Made by a program: the position numbers and the translations under genes
Assembly (NCBI GenBank): GCA_002134785.1
Contig: MBQZ01000006.1
Span: 25,830 to 89,829 of the forward strand
Length of the DNA: 64,000 nt
From: Crenothrix sp. D3
GTDB taxonomy: Bacteria > Pseudomonadota > Gammaproteobacteria > Methylococcales > Methylomonadaceae
Direction: 5' to 3'
Notes under the pieces: model-generated
The model's input: the letters and a program-made list of their open reading frames with translations, nothing else
The model's database searches: none
What the model was told of the DNA's origin: nothing
Shown here: one piece after another, positions 8,860 to 17,516 of the stretch
How positions within the stretch are numbered: position 1 is the stretch's first letter
Layout: each line of letters begins with the position of its first letter

Positions 8860-9065
8860 TTTAAATATTCAAATCCGTTGTTCCATTGGTCTTCAAGCAC
8901 ATCCCAAGACCACTGCGGCAATGTTTCAAGTAATTGAATTCTTTTCAAATCAAGTTTTGTTTTATCAGTTCTTTGATGTGATACCCATTTACCTAAGTTA
9001 AAATCGTCGTATTTTAATTGAGCAGGAACTCTTGCATGACCATATTCTTTGATATATTTTTCTAA
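7480..9065 (-). repeat. Tandem array of eight helicase-associated repeats, about 201 bp per unit
   Basis: About eight degenerate copies of a 200-bp unit are visible at the DNA level. On the plus strand each contains strings such as ttcaagttttttaatttt, cattccactggtcttc and acatatttttttaaatattc. The period matches the 67-residue protein repeat. The copies differ by point changes, which indicates an old array under coding selection. The array spans both reading frames of the broken helicase gene. Confidence 0.85.
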
Positions 9066-11108
9066 CAACCCATACCAAAAAAGCCAAGAAACCGTTGTTA
9101 CCTCAATAATCCGCACATTTAAGGCATTTACAAATCCATTTCCCACTGTGGTAGGTAAATCAATGACAATTTTAGGAACCCCGCCACTCGAACCGCCTTT
9201 GCCCCTGCCTAATTCCGTCCTAAAACTATCCAATTCCTCCGCTAACACATTATCATGCGACCGCAACGCATCCAAAACCTTCCAAATCGGTTCATAACGA
9301 CTATTTTCTAATTCTGTTTGAGGATTATCACCATCACCAATAAACACGGGTAGCACTATAATTCCATGTGTTTTAGAATTACTTTTACGAATTGCTCGCC
9401 CTACCGCTTGGACAATATCCACCTGACTCTTGCGCGGATCAATGAACGCCACCCCGTCTAAATCAGGCACATCAATTCCCTCTGACAAACACCGCGCATT
9501 TGCCAATAGCATTCTGCCTGTCATGCCCTCTTTATCATCAATGGTTTTCAATTGGTTAATTTTACGGGTTCTATCAGCCACATTCATTTTGCCAGAAACA
9601 TAATCCGTCACTATTTCGCCAGATGGCTTATGCTCGGCTTTTACCCAATGCAACATTTCCTCGTATTCCTTGGCAAAATCTTCGGCTCGCTTTATTCGGC
9701 TATGGAAACTAATCACCCGCTTTAAATCATAATCCTGCATTACTTTCATTAAACCAATGTGAGCCGCAAATGTTTGAGCATCCGTTTCTATCCCTGAATC
9801 GGTTTTAAGCAATTCACGCTGGTCTATCCACGCCTTAATCATCGGTGCATCCACACCAACAATCACCACTTTGTAATCGGTTAAAAGCTGGTCGGCAATG
9901 GCTTGTTTAAAGGTTAAATGGTGGAAAACTTGCCCAAAAAACTGCTCGTTATCCATGCAAGCGATAACAACACTGCGCTCTTCGGCGGCGGCTTTGATTG
10001 CTGCGGAAAAAATGCGTGGCGTGGCAGTCATGTACAGGCGTTTTTTAGCCTTGATAAAGTCTTGATCGTGGACTTTGACAAAATGTGCTTCATTTTTACC
10101 GTCTAAAGTGATGCCTGTGGTGCGGTGGGCTTCGTCACAAATAATCAGGTCGAATTCTGGCAAGCCTTGCTGCTGGGCATCGGCTATTACTTGAATGGAT
10201 TGATATGTTGAAAATATCACCATGCGTTTATCTTGCGCCGCGCTGATATGTTTGCTTAAATCATGGGCGTTGGTGGTGGCTGGAAAGGCTAAATCGTGAA
10301 TACTGATGTCTTCGTTATCGGCTTTTTTGCCAACTTTATCATCTGAACACACCGCTAAACAGTGTAATGGGGTGTTGGCTTCGGCTGTCCATTCGCGTAA
10401 CGTTTGCTCTAACAAAGAAATAGACGGTACTAGGAATAAGATACAACTATTTTCAGGGGTGATTTTTTCGGCAATTTTTAACGAGGTAAATGTTTTACCC
10501 GTACCGCAAGCCATGATTAACTTGCCACGGTCGGCGGTTTCAAAACTTACTGCGACTTTTTCCACGGCAGTTTGTTGATGGGGTCGTATATTGTTTTTAG
10601 GTTTAAGGGTAATGTCTTGCGGATGGTTTACACTAAATTTTGACCAATCAATTTTACTATTTTCTAAATTCTGAGCGCGTAAGTGAGTAACAGGGATTAG
10701 CTGATTATCTAGGGCATCAGCGGCGTTTTTAGTCCACTTATCGGTTGTTGAAACAAACAAGCGCGTAGTAAATGACTTTTCCCCTTCCTTTGTCATAAAT
10801 TTTCTACCAGAGGTGGTAAAAAATGAGTCTATATCGCCTTTGTCTAAAGTTCGATTAGGGTCATAGAATTTACATTGAATTGCACAATAGTCGCCAGTAT
10901 TACTTTCCCGTGCCACTAAATCAATGCCCGTATCGCTACCCCATTTATATTCCCATTCATTCCATAGTGACACCTCGGAATAGAGGTTTTTATATGTTGG
11001 ATCTGTGAGTAGGTAACTTTTAATTAAACGTTCAAATTTACTGCCTAAATCTGGCATTGAAGTGGCAAGTTGTCTGAATTCTTCAAGGATAGTGTGAATA
11101 GTTGTCAT
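8661..11108 (-). CDS. Mrr-like nuclease / SF2 helicase (DEAH) with truncated C-terminus
   Basis: The open frame gives 815 residues. Residues about 20-140 form a restriction-endonuclease-like domain with D63 (TGIDLVA) and the QCK motif (Q78-x-K80). A superfamily-2 helicase core follows: Walker A ACGTGKT (about 200-206), motif II DEAH (325-328), MTATPRIF (motif III), and VQAVGRAIRKS (motif VI). After one helicase-associated repeat (about 685-750) the frame changes, and roughly the last 65 residues are out of register with the conserved repeat. The domain order resembles type I/III restriction subunits and stand-alone defence helicases, but no methyltransferase is nearby. The start has no obvious ribosome site. 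Confidence 0.85.
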   Translation of the reverse strand: MTTIHTILEEFRQLATSMPDLGSKFERLIKSYLLTDPTYKNLYSEVSLWNEWEYKWGSDTGIDLVARESNTGDYCAIQCKFYDPNRTLDKGDIDSFFTTSGRKFMTKEGEKSFTTRLFVSTTDKWTKNAADALDNQLIPVTHLRAQNLENSKIDWSKFSVNHPQDITLKPKNNIRPHQQTAVEKVAVSFETADRGKLIMACGTGKTFTSLKIAEKITPENSCILFLVPSISLLEQTLREWTAEANTPLHCLAVCSDDKVGKKADNEDISIHDLAFPATTNAHDLSKHISAAQDKRMVIFSTYQSIQVIADAQQQGLPEFDLIICDEAHRTTGITLDGKNEAHFVKVHDQDFIKAKKRLYMTATPRIFSAAIKAAAEERSVVIACMDNEQFFGQVFHHLTFKQAIADQLLTDYKVVIVGVDAPMIKAWIDQRELLKTDSGIETDAQTFAAHIGLMKVMQDYDLKRVISFHSRIKRAEDFAKEYEEMLHWVKAEHKPSGEIVTDYVSGKMNVADRTRKINQLKTIDDKEGMTGRMLLANARCLSEGIDVPDLDGVAFIDPRKSQVDIVQAVGRAIRKSNSKTHGIIVLPVFIGDGDNPQTELENSRYEPIWKVLDALRSHDNVLAEELDSFRTELGRGKGGSSGGVPKIVIDLPTTVGNGFVNALNVRIIEVTTVSWLFWYGLLEKYIKEYGHARVPAQLKYDDFNLGKWVSHQRTDKTKLDLKRIQLLETLPQWSWDVLEDQWNNGFEYLKNILKKKIMQVCRSDLNITVILWGHGYQIKELKKRNLVLKKLNNLNHYRNGRGTHLKTSGMKGLNI

Positions 11109-11205
11109 TATTTAGAGTTGTTATTAATTCTCTCAATGCAGATACGGGCATACCATTTTTGGCTTCTGGGTTTATCTGTTAGCAAGTTTCTACATAGTCC
11201 ACTAT

Positions 11206-11838
11206 TCAGTCATGCAGTTCAGCCAATACCGCAACAATCGCACAAATCATTAATTGGCTGGTTTTTGCGCCTGCATCAATGTGACCTAGTGAGCGTTCTT
11301 CTAAATAAGAGGCGCGTCCTTTGGTGGCTAACATATCGCGGGTGGATTCCATGCCAGCGATGGCGACTTTAGGGATGTTTTCTAATAGCTCAGGCAAGCT
11401 AACATCTACCGCTGTTTGTAAATAATCTGCTACGGGGATTAATACATCGAGCATGGTTTTTTCACCTGCATCGGCTTTGCCACGTTGTTTAACTGCGTCT
11501 ACGCCTGCTTTAAAAATGGCGGCAACCGTTTGTTGATTGATAGTTTGGTTTCGCGCTGATTTGCTCATAGTGACAAATAATGTGCCGAACAATGAACCTG
11601 ACGCGCCACCGATAGTTGACATTAAGGTCATGCCCATTTTTTGCCACGCGGTTGCCCAATCTAATTGACTGAGTTCTTCACGTTGCGCCATGAGTGCGAT
11701 AAGTCCGCGTTGTAAGTTAATGACGTGATCGCCGTCACCGATGGCTTGATCTAATGCCGTTACCTCTTCGGCGTTGTTTGTGATGGTGTCGTTGATGGCT
11801 TCGATTAAGCGGGGTAATAACGTGGGTGTGTAGGTCAT
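11206..11838 (-). CDS. dhaL: Dihydroxyacetone kinase subunit DhaL
   Basis: The 210-residue protein is the ADP/ATP-binding subunit of dihydroxyacetone kinase. The metal-binding loop DQAIGDGDHVINLQRG provides the conserved aspartates, and GGASGSLFGTLF and GHIDAGA are the other nucleotide-site signatures. It transfers phosphate to dihydroxyacetone bound on DhaK. Its partner dhaK is 4.9 kb away on the other strand. Upstream on the same strand are the DUF1289-like and cupin genes, separated by 96 bp containing a palindromic repeat, so dhaL may be the last gene of that operon. Without a DhaM in the window the phosphate donor (PTS or ATP) cannot be stated. Confidence 0.92.
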   Translation of the reverse strand: MTYTPTLLPRLIEAINDTITNNAEEVTALDQAIGDGDHVINLQRGLIALMAQREELSQLDWATAWQKMGMTLMSTIGGASGSLFGTLFVTMSKSARNQTINQQTVAAIFKAGVDAVKQRGKADAGEKTMLDVLIPVADYLQTAVDVSLPELLENIPKVAIAGMESTRDMLATKGRASYLEERSLGHIDAGAKTSQLMICAIVAVLAELHD

Positions 11839-11856
11839 AGCGGCTTTCTCAGGAAA

Positions 11857-11903
11857 TGTTGGGTTACGCTGTTCGATAAGCTCACAGCTAACCCAAGCTA
11901 CGA
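11857..11903. repeat. Palindromic repeat, TGTTGGGTTACGC family, copy 1
   Basis: TGTTGGGTTACGCT at 11857 faces AGCTAACCCAAGCTACGA ending at 11903, forming an imperfect inverted repeat. The same left arm reappears at 50320-50334 in the bufferin operon. It fills most of the gap between the DUF1289-like gene and dhaL. Confidence 0.6.
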
Positions 11904-11934
11904 TAGGGTTTAATTTAATGGTAATGACATCTTT

Positions 11935-12141
11935 TTATACAGGTGTTTGTAATTTTTTTAATAGGCTTGTGCTAATTGCATTAGTAAAGTCTTCAACATT
12001 TTCATACTCTTGCCGCTGTGCAAATTCAACTAATGCCCCAACCAGTTTTTTAGTTTCGGCAATTTCTTCGTGTGAACGCCCACAGCCTTGGCAATGTGTG
12101 CCGTCTTTGGTGCAATTATCTGTACAGGGATTAAATTTCAT
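11935..12141 (-). CDS. Small cysteine-rich protein, DUF1289-like
   Basis: This 68-residue protein has an N-terminal cysteine cluster: C6, C10, C17 and C20 (NPCTDNC, then THCQGCGRSHEEIAE). The pattern NPC...C...CxGCGR..EEIA resembles the DUF1289 family, small proteins expected to bind zinc or an iron-sulfur cluster; no function is established to my knowledge. The remaining 45 residues look helical. It begins 10 bases after the cupin stop, so it belongs to the LOG/beta-CASP/cupin operon. Confidence 0.65.
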   Translation of the reverse strand: MKFNPCTDNCTKDGTHCQGCGRSHEEIAETKKLVGALVEFAQRQEYENVEDFTNAISTSLLKKLQTPV

Positions 12142-12151
12142 GACTTTTTTC

Positions 12152-12484
12152 TCAGTGATATAAGTGAACGGCTAACCAAACGGTATTATTATCGGGTGTT
12201 GTCCATTCAACACGGTGTTTAGTATGCGCTGGAATGAAAACACTGTCACCCGCTGCCATCGATAGTGTTTGCAGGTTCTGCTCGTAAATCAGTACGGCTT
12301 GTCCTTGTAATATAATAACCCATTCATCTTGCGCTTGGTCATACCATTGGTTGGACGGTGTACTATGTCCTTTAGAGACGATGCGCTCGATATGTACTTT
12401 GTCTTGCTTAACAAGGCTAGTAAACAATTCCTCAGGCAATGTGTCTGGGATATTGGCAAAAATGTTTGTTACAACAGGTTTCAT
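12152..12484 (-). CDS. Small single-domain cupin
   Basis: The 110-residue protein is one cupin barrel. The segment DEWVIILQGQAVLIYE gives the Glu/Gly part of motif 1, and GDSVFIPAHTKHRVEWT gives the Pro/His part of motif 2. Metal ligands are probable but incomplete relative to the strict G(X)5HXH(X)3-4E(X)6G consensus. Such proteins include small-molecule isomerases, dioxygenases and sugar-binding proteins, so no reaction is assigned. It lies 6 bases after the beta-CASP gene stop and 10 bases before the DUF1289-like gene, implying co-translation. Confidence 0.8.
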   Translation of the reverse strand: MKPVVTNIFANIPDTLPEELFTSLVKQDKVHIERIVSKGHSTPSNQWYDQAQDEWVIILQGQAVLIYEQNLQTLSMAAGDSVFIPAHTKHRVEWTTPDNNTVWLAVHLYH

Positions 12485-12490
12485 TGAATG

Positions 12491-13888
12491 CTACAAGGTA
12501 ATTTTTTCGCCGACTTTAGGAATATTGGCATTCCATCCTGTGCGCTGAAAACAGGTTTGTAATGACAGCGTTGCTGATTTTTCACCGTGTACTAAATAAA
12601 GACGCGGCTTAGATTCAAAATGACTCGCCCATTGTAGTAATTGACTTTGATCGGCGTGCGCACTTAACGCGCCTAGAGTATGGACTTTAGCGGCAACAGC
12701 GACTTCTGCCCCTAAAATTTTCAGATATTTCTTTTTACCGTCAACAATGGTACGCCCTAATGTGCCTTCGGCTTGGAAACCCGCGATAATGATATGGGCA
12801 TTACGTCGCCATAGATTGTATTTAAGATGATGGCGAATACGCCCACCGTTACACATCCCACTGCCTGCAATAATAATCACGCCACCGACAATGCGATTAA
12901 CTACCATTGATTCTTCCGCAGTTTCGGAATAAATCAAGCCGTGTAGCCATTCATGCCAACCGCGTGGCGCGACTTTGGTAAATTCAGGGTCGTCAATATT
13001 GAATAAATCGGTGTTGTCGGCGTAAATTTCACTGGCTTTAATTGCCATTGGACTGTCTAAGTAAATCTGTTGTTGTGGTAGTCCGCCTTGGCGTTGCAGT
13101 TTGCCTAACCAATAAATTAAATCTTGGGTACGACCGACAGCAAACGCAGGAATAATAACGTTGCCGCCACTGTGTGCCGCTTCTGCTAGCGCGTCGCGTA
13201 ATTCGTCTACCGTATCGGTTAAGGGTTTGTGATCTCGATCGCCGTAGGTGGATTCCAATAATAATACGTCGGCTTCGGTCAAAATGGTGGGATCGCGTAA
13301 TAAGGGGGAATTAGGGTTGCCTAAGTCGCCTGAAAAGACCAATGTTTTGCTTTTATCGCCCTCTTTAATCTGCAAACGCACGATGGATGAACCTAAAATA
13401 TGCCCCGCTTCATGAAAGGAAACGCTGATACCTTTGAGAATTTTGGTTTCTTTACCGTAAGCGATGGACTTTCTGAGTTTTAACAAGGCTTCCACATCGT
13501 CAAGATCATAAAGTGGCTCTAGCAGTTTTTTACCTGCGCGTTCACGTTTTTTATTTTCCCATTCAATATCGCGTAATTGTATGTGTACTGCGTCTTTGAG
13601 CAGTAGTTCCAGCAATGGAAAACTGGCTTCGGTTAAATACACCAAGCCTTTGAAGCCTTCTTTCAGCAGTTTTGGTAAGCGTCCGCAGTGATCTAAATGG
13701 GCATGAGACAGCACTACTGCATCAATCTCAGCGGGATTAAACGGAAAATCAGCGGCGTTTTGTTTTTCGGTTTCTTTTGAACCTTGAAACAAACCGCAGT
13801 CCAATAAAATACGCTGGTGTTTGGTTTCTAATAAATAACATGAGCCAGTGACTTGTCCTGTCGCGCCTAAAAAAGTGAGCGTTGTCAT
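12491..13888 (-). CDS. MBL-fold beta-CASP RNA-processing nuclease (Ysh1/CPSF-73-like)
   Basis: The protein has 465 residues. It begins LTFLGATGQVTGSCYLLET, as in bacterial beta-CASP nucleases. The metal motif is SHAHLDHCGRLPKL, followed by HEAGHILGSS (motif 3), FSGDLG (motif 4) and the beta-CASP strings PAFAVGRTQ, GSGMCNGGRIRHHL and GALSAHADQ. Bacterial members are expected to be Zn-dependent endo/exoribonucleases. The start overlaps the LOG gene stop by four bases, so the two are translationally coupled. Length and motifs are complete. Confidence 0.9.
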   Translation of the reverse strand: MTTLTFLGATGQVTGSCYLLETKHQRILLDCGLFQGSKETEKQNAADFPFNPAEIDAVVLSHAHLDHCGRLPKLLKEGFKGLVYLTEASFPLLELLLKDAVHIQLRDIEWENKKRERAGKKLLEPLYDLDDVEALLKLRKSIAYGKETKILKGISVSFHEAGHILGSSIVRLQIKEGDKSKTLVFSGDLGNPNSPLLRDPTILTEADVLLLESTYGDRDHKPLTDTVDELRDALAEAAHSGGNVIIPAFAVGRTQDLIYWLGKLQRQGGLPQQQIYLDSPMAIKASEIYADNTDLFNIDDPEFTKVAPRGWHEWLHGLIYSETAEESMVVNRIVGGVIIIAGSGMCNGGRIRHHLKYNLWRRNAHIIIAGFQAEGTLGRTIVDGKKKYLKILGAEVAVAAKVHTLGALSAHADQSQLLQWASHFESKPRLYLVHGEKSATLSLQTCFQRTGWNANIPKVGEKITL

Positions 13889-14814
13889 AGTGTTACCTTC
13901 TTATTGTTAGAGTGCTTGTTATTGATGCTGTTGTTGCTTTTCAAAATAAGCTGCCATGCTTGCTCAGCAGTTTCGGCATATTGAATCAGTTCTCTGTCAC
14001 AGGGGGTGATTGCGCCTTCTTCAACCAGCGCGTCAAAATTGATGATTTTCTCCCAGTAAAGTTGCCCGAATAAAATCACGGGAATGCGTTTAACTTTTTT
14101 AGTTTGAATTAGGGTTAAGGCTTCAAACAGTTCGTCCATTGTGCCGAATCCACCTGGAAATGCGACTAAGGCAATGGCTCGCATTAAAAAGTGCATTTTA
14201 CGAATCGCAAAATAATGAAACTGAAAACACAGTTCAGGGGTAATGTAAGGATTGGGTCTTTGTTCATGCGGTAAGACAATGTTTAGCCCCATACTTTTGC
14301 CGCCTACATCCGCTGCACCGCGATTCGCCGCTTCCATAATCCCTGGCCCGCCACCTGTGACCACTAACAGTGGGTATTTACGTTTTTTGGCTTCTGAGGT
14401 AATCAGTGCGCCTAATTTACGCGCTTCATCGTAGTAGTGACTTTTTGTCAATATACGCCGCGCAATCGCTAGATTATTTGCCAACGCTAATTCATCTGGG
14501 TGTTCATTCCATGCTTGTTCAGCATTTGCTAGTGCTTGTTTAGCTTCATCATCACCATGAATCCGCGCACTGCCAAAAATAACCACGGTGGATTTTATGC
14601 CGAGTTCGGCTTGGGCTAATTCAGGCTTGAGTAATTCCAATTGTAAGCGGACAGGGCGTAACTCATCACGCATCATAAAATCAAAATCATCATACGCCAA
14701 ACGATAAGACGATGAGCGTGTTTGTACGGTGTCACTATCCAGTAAAACGTGAGCAGCATCTTCTTTAGCAGTGGGAAAAGGACTTTCGCAGAGTATTTTT
14801 GTTTTTTTTGTCAT
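13885..14814 (-). CDS. LOG-family protein (TIGR00730; cytokinin-riboside-monophosphate phosphoribohydrolase type)
   Basis: The 309-residue protein has VIFGSARIHG, VTGGGPGIMEAANRGA and FPGGFGTMDELFEALTL. The last contains the PGGxGTxxE motif characteristic of LOG/nucleotide 5'-monophosphate nucleosidases. These hydrolyse the N-glycosidic bond of AMP or cytokinin nucleotides. There is an N-terminal extension of about 75 residues relative to short LOG proteins, which matches the longer proteobacterial subgroup. It is the first gene of a five-gene minus-strand run and overlaps the beta-CASP gene by 4 bases. Confidence 0.88.
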   Translation of the reverse strand: MTKKTKILCESPFPTAKEDAAHVLLDSDTVQTRSSSYRLAYDDFDFMMRDELRPVRLQLELLKPELAQAELGIKSTVVIFGSARIHGDDEAKQALANAEQAWNEHPDELALANNLAIARRILTKSHYYDEARKLGALITSEAKKRKYPLLVVTGGGPGIMEAANRGAADVGGKSMGLNIVLPHEQRPNPYITPELCFQFHYFAIRKMHFLMRAIALVAFPGGFGTMDELFEALTLIQTKKVKRIPVILFGQLYWEKIINFDALVEEGAITPCDRELIQYAETAEQAWQLILKSNNSINNKHSNNKKVTL

Positions 14815-14974
14815 CGGCGTTCCTTATAAGTTAGTGTAAAATAACGTTTTTCAATTAAAAAATCGAAACGCTTTATTTTTAGCGGTCTTGATTACAATCA
14901 GATTGATGATAAATAGGCTGCTTGGCAAGTGGCAATGTTAAAAACTGATTATTTTATAAATAGGCGTAAGTTGT

Positions 14975-16975
14975 ATGCAGTCAAGTATATCGGCAGTTGG
15001 CGTGATTATAGCCAACACGACAAAATTATTTTTTTCACCAAAAGATCCTTTATTGGAGCGATATAAAATCCACCGCACACAGCATAAAAATCTTATCCTC
15101 ACTACCTTGTGCTTGATACCTTATTTATCTGCACCAGCACTGGCTAATCAAGATGTAGTCACACCCACCACTGATGTATCACCAGCAACGGTTGCGCCGC
15201 CAATCACTAACGTGATTCCCCCCGTAGTAGTACCTCCCGTACCGCCAGTTGCCGTTGTCACGAATGAAATTAGCAGTCTTATCGCAACGAAACAGCATCC
15301 TTATTCAATATTGCCAAATTTCACCCAGCGTGCTGAAGACCTAGATGCACTTTATAAAAGTAATCAATACCAGCCAATATGGCTAGGCAATGATGCCAAA
15401 GCGATTAAAAATATCACCGAAGTCGTCAAATTATTGGCGAATGCGGGAGCTTATGGTTTAAATCCAACAAATTATGATGCGCAACTGTTACAAGAGAAAT
15501 CAGTAAAGCTGCCGCTGGATATGCAAAGTAAAGACGCAGCACAGTATGACACCGCGCTGAGTTTATCGTTATTGCGCTTTATGCACGACCTGCATTATGG
15601 GCGCATTAATCCTAAAAACTTGAACTTCAATATTCAATTAAGAACCGCAAAAACACTGGATTTACCCGCGTTAATTAAAGCGAATGTGGCGCAAGAGACC
15701 GTGTCTCAATTGCCTGCCTTAGTCGAATCAAAATTACCGCAATATCAAAAAATGCAACAAGCCTTGACGGATTATCGTTCAGCTGAAAAAGCACCACCAC
15801 TTAAGTTAATAGTAAAAACCCCTGTGCGTGCAGGTGATGCGTTACCGCAGAGTGTCGAACTGCAAAAGTTTTTATCCGCGTTTGGCGATTTACCTGCGGA
15901 TAAAATAGATAACACTGCCACGACTTACACACCGACTATTGTTGAGGGCGTTAAAAAATTTCAACAACGGCAGGGTTTGAAAGTTAATGGGATTATCAAT
16001 AATGCCACTGTTACCGCGTTCAACGCACCTTTAACTCAAGCACAACGTATCACGCAAATTGAATTAGCAATGGAAAGATTGCGCTGGATACCTGAAATTA
16101 CGGAAGGGCGTGCGGTTATTGTTAACATTCCTGCATTTCAACTCTGGGCGTTTGATGACATCAAACAAGAGACTGCCACTACCACAATGCGTGTGGTGGT
16201 TGGTAAATCAAAAGAACATCAAACACCACAACTGACCGCCGATATGCAGTTTGTTGATTTCCAGCCTTATTGGAATGTGCCTTATAAAATTGCTAAAGAT
16301 GAAATAATGCCTAAATTGGCAGCCGATCCAGAGTATTTGGTACGGCAAAACATGGAATTTGTTAAAGGCTCATCGCGTATTAGACAACGACCTGGTAAGG
16401 GTAACGCATTGGGCAAAGTAAAATTCATTTTTCCCAATACAAGTAATGTCTATTTACATGACACGCCTTCAGTTGGACTCTTTAGTCGCTCGCGTAGAGA
16501 CTTAAGTCATGGTTGTGTGCGGGTTTCCCGTCCGCAAGATCTCGCCGAATTTGTGCTTAAAGAGCAAGGTGGTTGGGATACTGGCTCGATTAAAAAAGCA
16601 ATGGGGGGAAAAAATAGACAAGTTGTGCTGAAAAAAACGATTCCTGTGTTGTTTTTGTATAACACTGCGTTTTTTGACGGTCATAATTTAACGTTTTATT
16701 CCGATATTTACGGTCGTGATGCCCAATTGTTAGGCGCACTTAAAAAGCATGAAGATTTATCGGATGAAGGGTTATTCGCGCCCAAAGAAGTGCTACCCGC
16801 AGACGCACCAAGTCCTGAACGGATAGAGGCTTTACATACCGCACCCGTTGTTGCCACTAACACAGCACAGGCAATTCCCGTTGTGCAACACATAACCGCT
16901 AGTAACACAACTCAAGTAGCTCCTGCTACTCAGCCTGTTACTGGCACAGAAGAAAAATCTGTATTATCTCCCTAG
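14975..16975 (+). CDS. L,D-transpeptidase (YcbB/LdtD-like) with peptidoglycan-binding domain
   Basis: The protein has 666 residues. A hydrophobic segment (about 38-58, LILTTLCLIPYLSAPALA) acts as signal or anchor. A Pro/Val/Thr-rich linker follows, then an LdtD-like scaffold domain, a PG_binding_1 domain (about 285-345, KKFQQRQGLKVNGIINNAT) and a YkuD catalytic domain. The active-site motif is SHGCVRV with Cys514, preceded by YLHDTPS. These enzymes form 3-3 crosslinks in peptidoglycan and are periplasmic. The C-terminal 60 residues are Ala/Val/Thr/Pro-rich and likely disordered. The long N-terminus before the hydrophobic segment makes the start uncertain; no convincing ribosome site precedes 14975. 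Confidence 0.88.
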   Translation: MQSSISAVGVIIANTTKLFFSPKDPLLERYKIHRTQHKNLILTTLCLIPYLSAPALANQDVVTPTTDVSPATVAPPITNVIPPVVVPPVPPVAVVTNEISSLIATKQHPYSILPNFTQRAEDLDALYKSNQYQPIWLGNDAKAIKNITEVVKLLANAGAYGLNPTNYDAQLLQEKSVKLPLDMQSKDAAQYDTALSLSLLRFMHDLHYGRINPKNLNFNIQLRTAKTLDLPALIKANVAQETVSQLPALVESKLPQYQKMQQALTDYRSAEKAPPLKLIVKTPVRAGDALPQSVELQKFLSAFGDLPADKIDNTATTYTPTIVEGVKKFQQRQGLKVNGIINNATVTAFNAPLTQAQRITQIELAMERLRWIPEITEGRAVIVNIPAFQLWAFDDIKQETATTTMRVVVGKSKEHQTPQLTADMQFVDFQPYWNVPYKIAKDEIMPKLAADPEYLVRQNMEFVKGSSRIRQRPGKGNALGKVKFIFPNTSNVYLHDTPSVGLFSRSRRDLSHGCVRVSRPQDLAEFVLKEQGGWDTGSIKKAMGGKNRQVVLKKTIPVLFLYNTAFFDGHNLTFYSDIYGRDAQLLGALKKHEDLSDEGLFAPKEVLPADAPSPERIEALHTAPVVATNTAQAIPVVQHITASNTTQVAPATQPVTGTEEKSVLSP

Positions 16976-17011
16976 TAGGCTTGCTCTAACACAGCTGTGT
17001 TGATTACGAAT

Positions 17012-17082
17012 CCGTTCGCACTGAGCTTGTCGAAGTGCGAATGTGGTTCGACAAGCTCACCACGAACGGCATCATTTTATTG
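17012..17082. repeat. REP-like palindrome, GAGCTTGTCGAA family, copy 1
   Basis: CCGTTCG...GAGCTTGTCGAA at 17012-17034 is mirrored by TTCGACAAGCTC...CGAACGG ending at 17069, followed by CATCATTTTATTGT. A second copy with the same trailing string is at 31918-32015. It lies between convergent genes and may also act as a terminator hairpin. Confidence 0.75.
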
Positions 17083-17110
17083 TATAAATAACTCAGTCGA
17101 TAAAAAACGG

Positions 17111-17503
17111 TTATGGCAATAGCCGCGTTAAATCACCGACTGCTTCTATTTTGTTCTGTTGATTAAACCAGTGATACCCCGCCTTGTGTTCAGCAATTTT
17201 GTTAAGCACGACTTCACCATGATTAATACAGCGAGCTATACCGTAAGTTAACGTTTCTTTAAATACCAAACTGGTGTCCGTGGTTTTGAGTAACGTCAAT
17301 ACCCCGCCACAGGTTAAAGACGGGTAATCAATGACATAAAAATCAGGATGAATGTTCACCCTGATACTCCACTGTGTACCATTATCCTGTTTTCCCGCGC
17401 CTTCCCATTCGCCCGTAAAGTGGTTGATTGTCTGGTTTTTTCCAGCATCAGCTAGGCATGACAGCGATAATAATAGACTGCAAATAAATACGATTTTGTT
17501 CAT
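17111..17503 (-). CDS. Small secreted protein of unknown function
   Basis: This 130-residue protein has a clear signal peptide (KIVFICSLLLSLSCLADA). Its mature part is beta-rich: FTGEWEGAGKQDNGTQWSIRVNIHP, then YPSLTCGGVLTLL. That looks like a small lipocalin- or beta-sandwich-type fold, with two conserved-looking cysteines (C in TCGG and C in ARCINHG). I do not recognise a named family. The Cys in the signal peptide (LSLSC) makes a lipoprotein possible but the spacing is poor. It starts 13 bases after the outer-membrane factor stop on the same strand, so it may be the last gene of the efflux operon. Confidence 0.65.
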   Translation of the reverse strand: MNKIVFICSLLLSLSCLADAGKNQTINHFTGEWEGAGKQDNGTQWSIRVNIHPDFYVIDYPSLTCGGVLTLLKTTDTSLVFKETLTYGIARCINHGEVVLNKIAEHKAGYHWFNQQNKIEAVGDLTRLLP

Positions 17504-17516
17504 TGTTTTTTACCTC

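Noticed and set aside
7480..9065. CRISPR-like array
   Set aside because: The repeat units are about 200 bp, coding, and lack unique spacers. They correspond exactly to a protein repeat.
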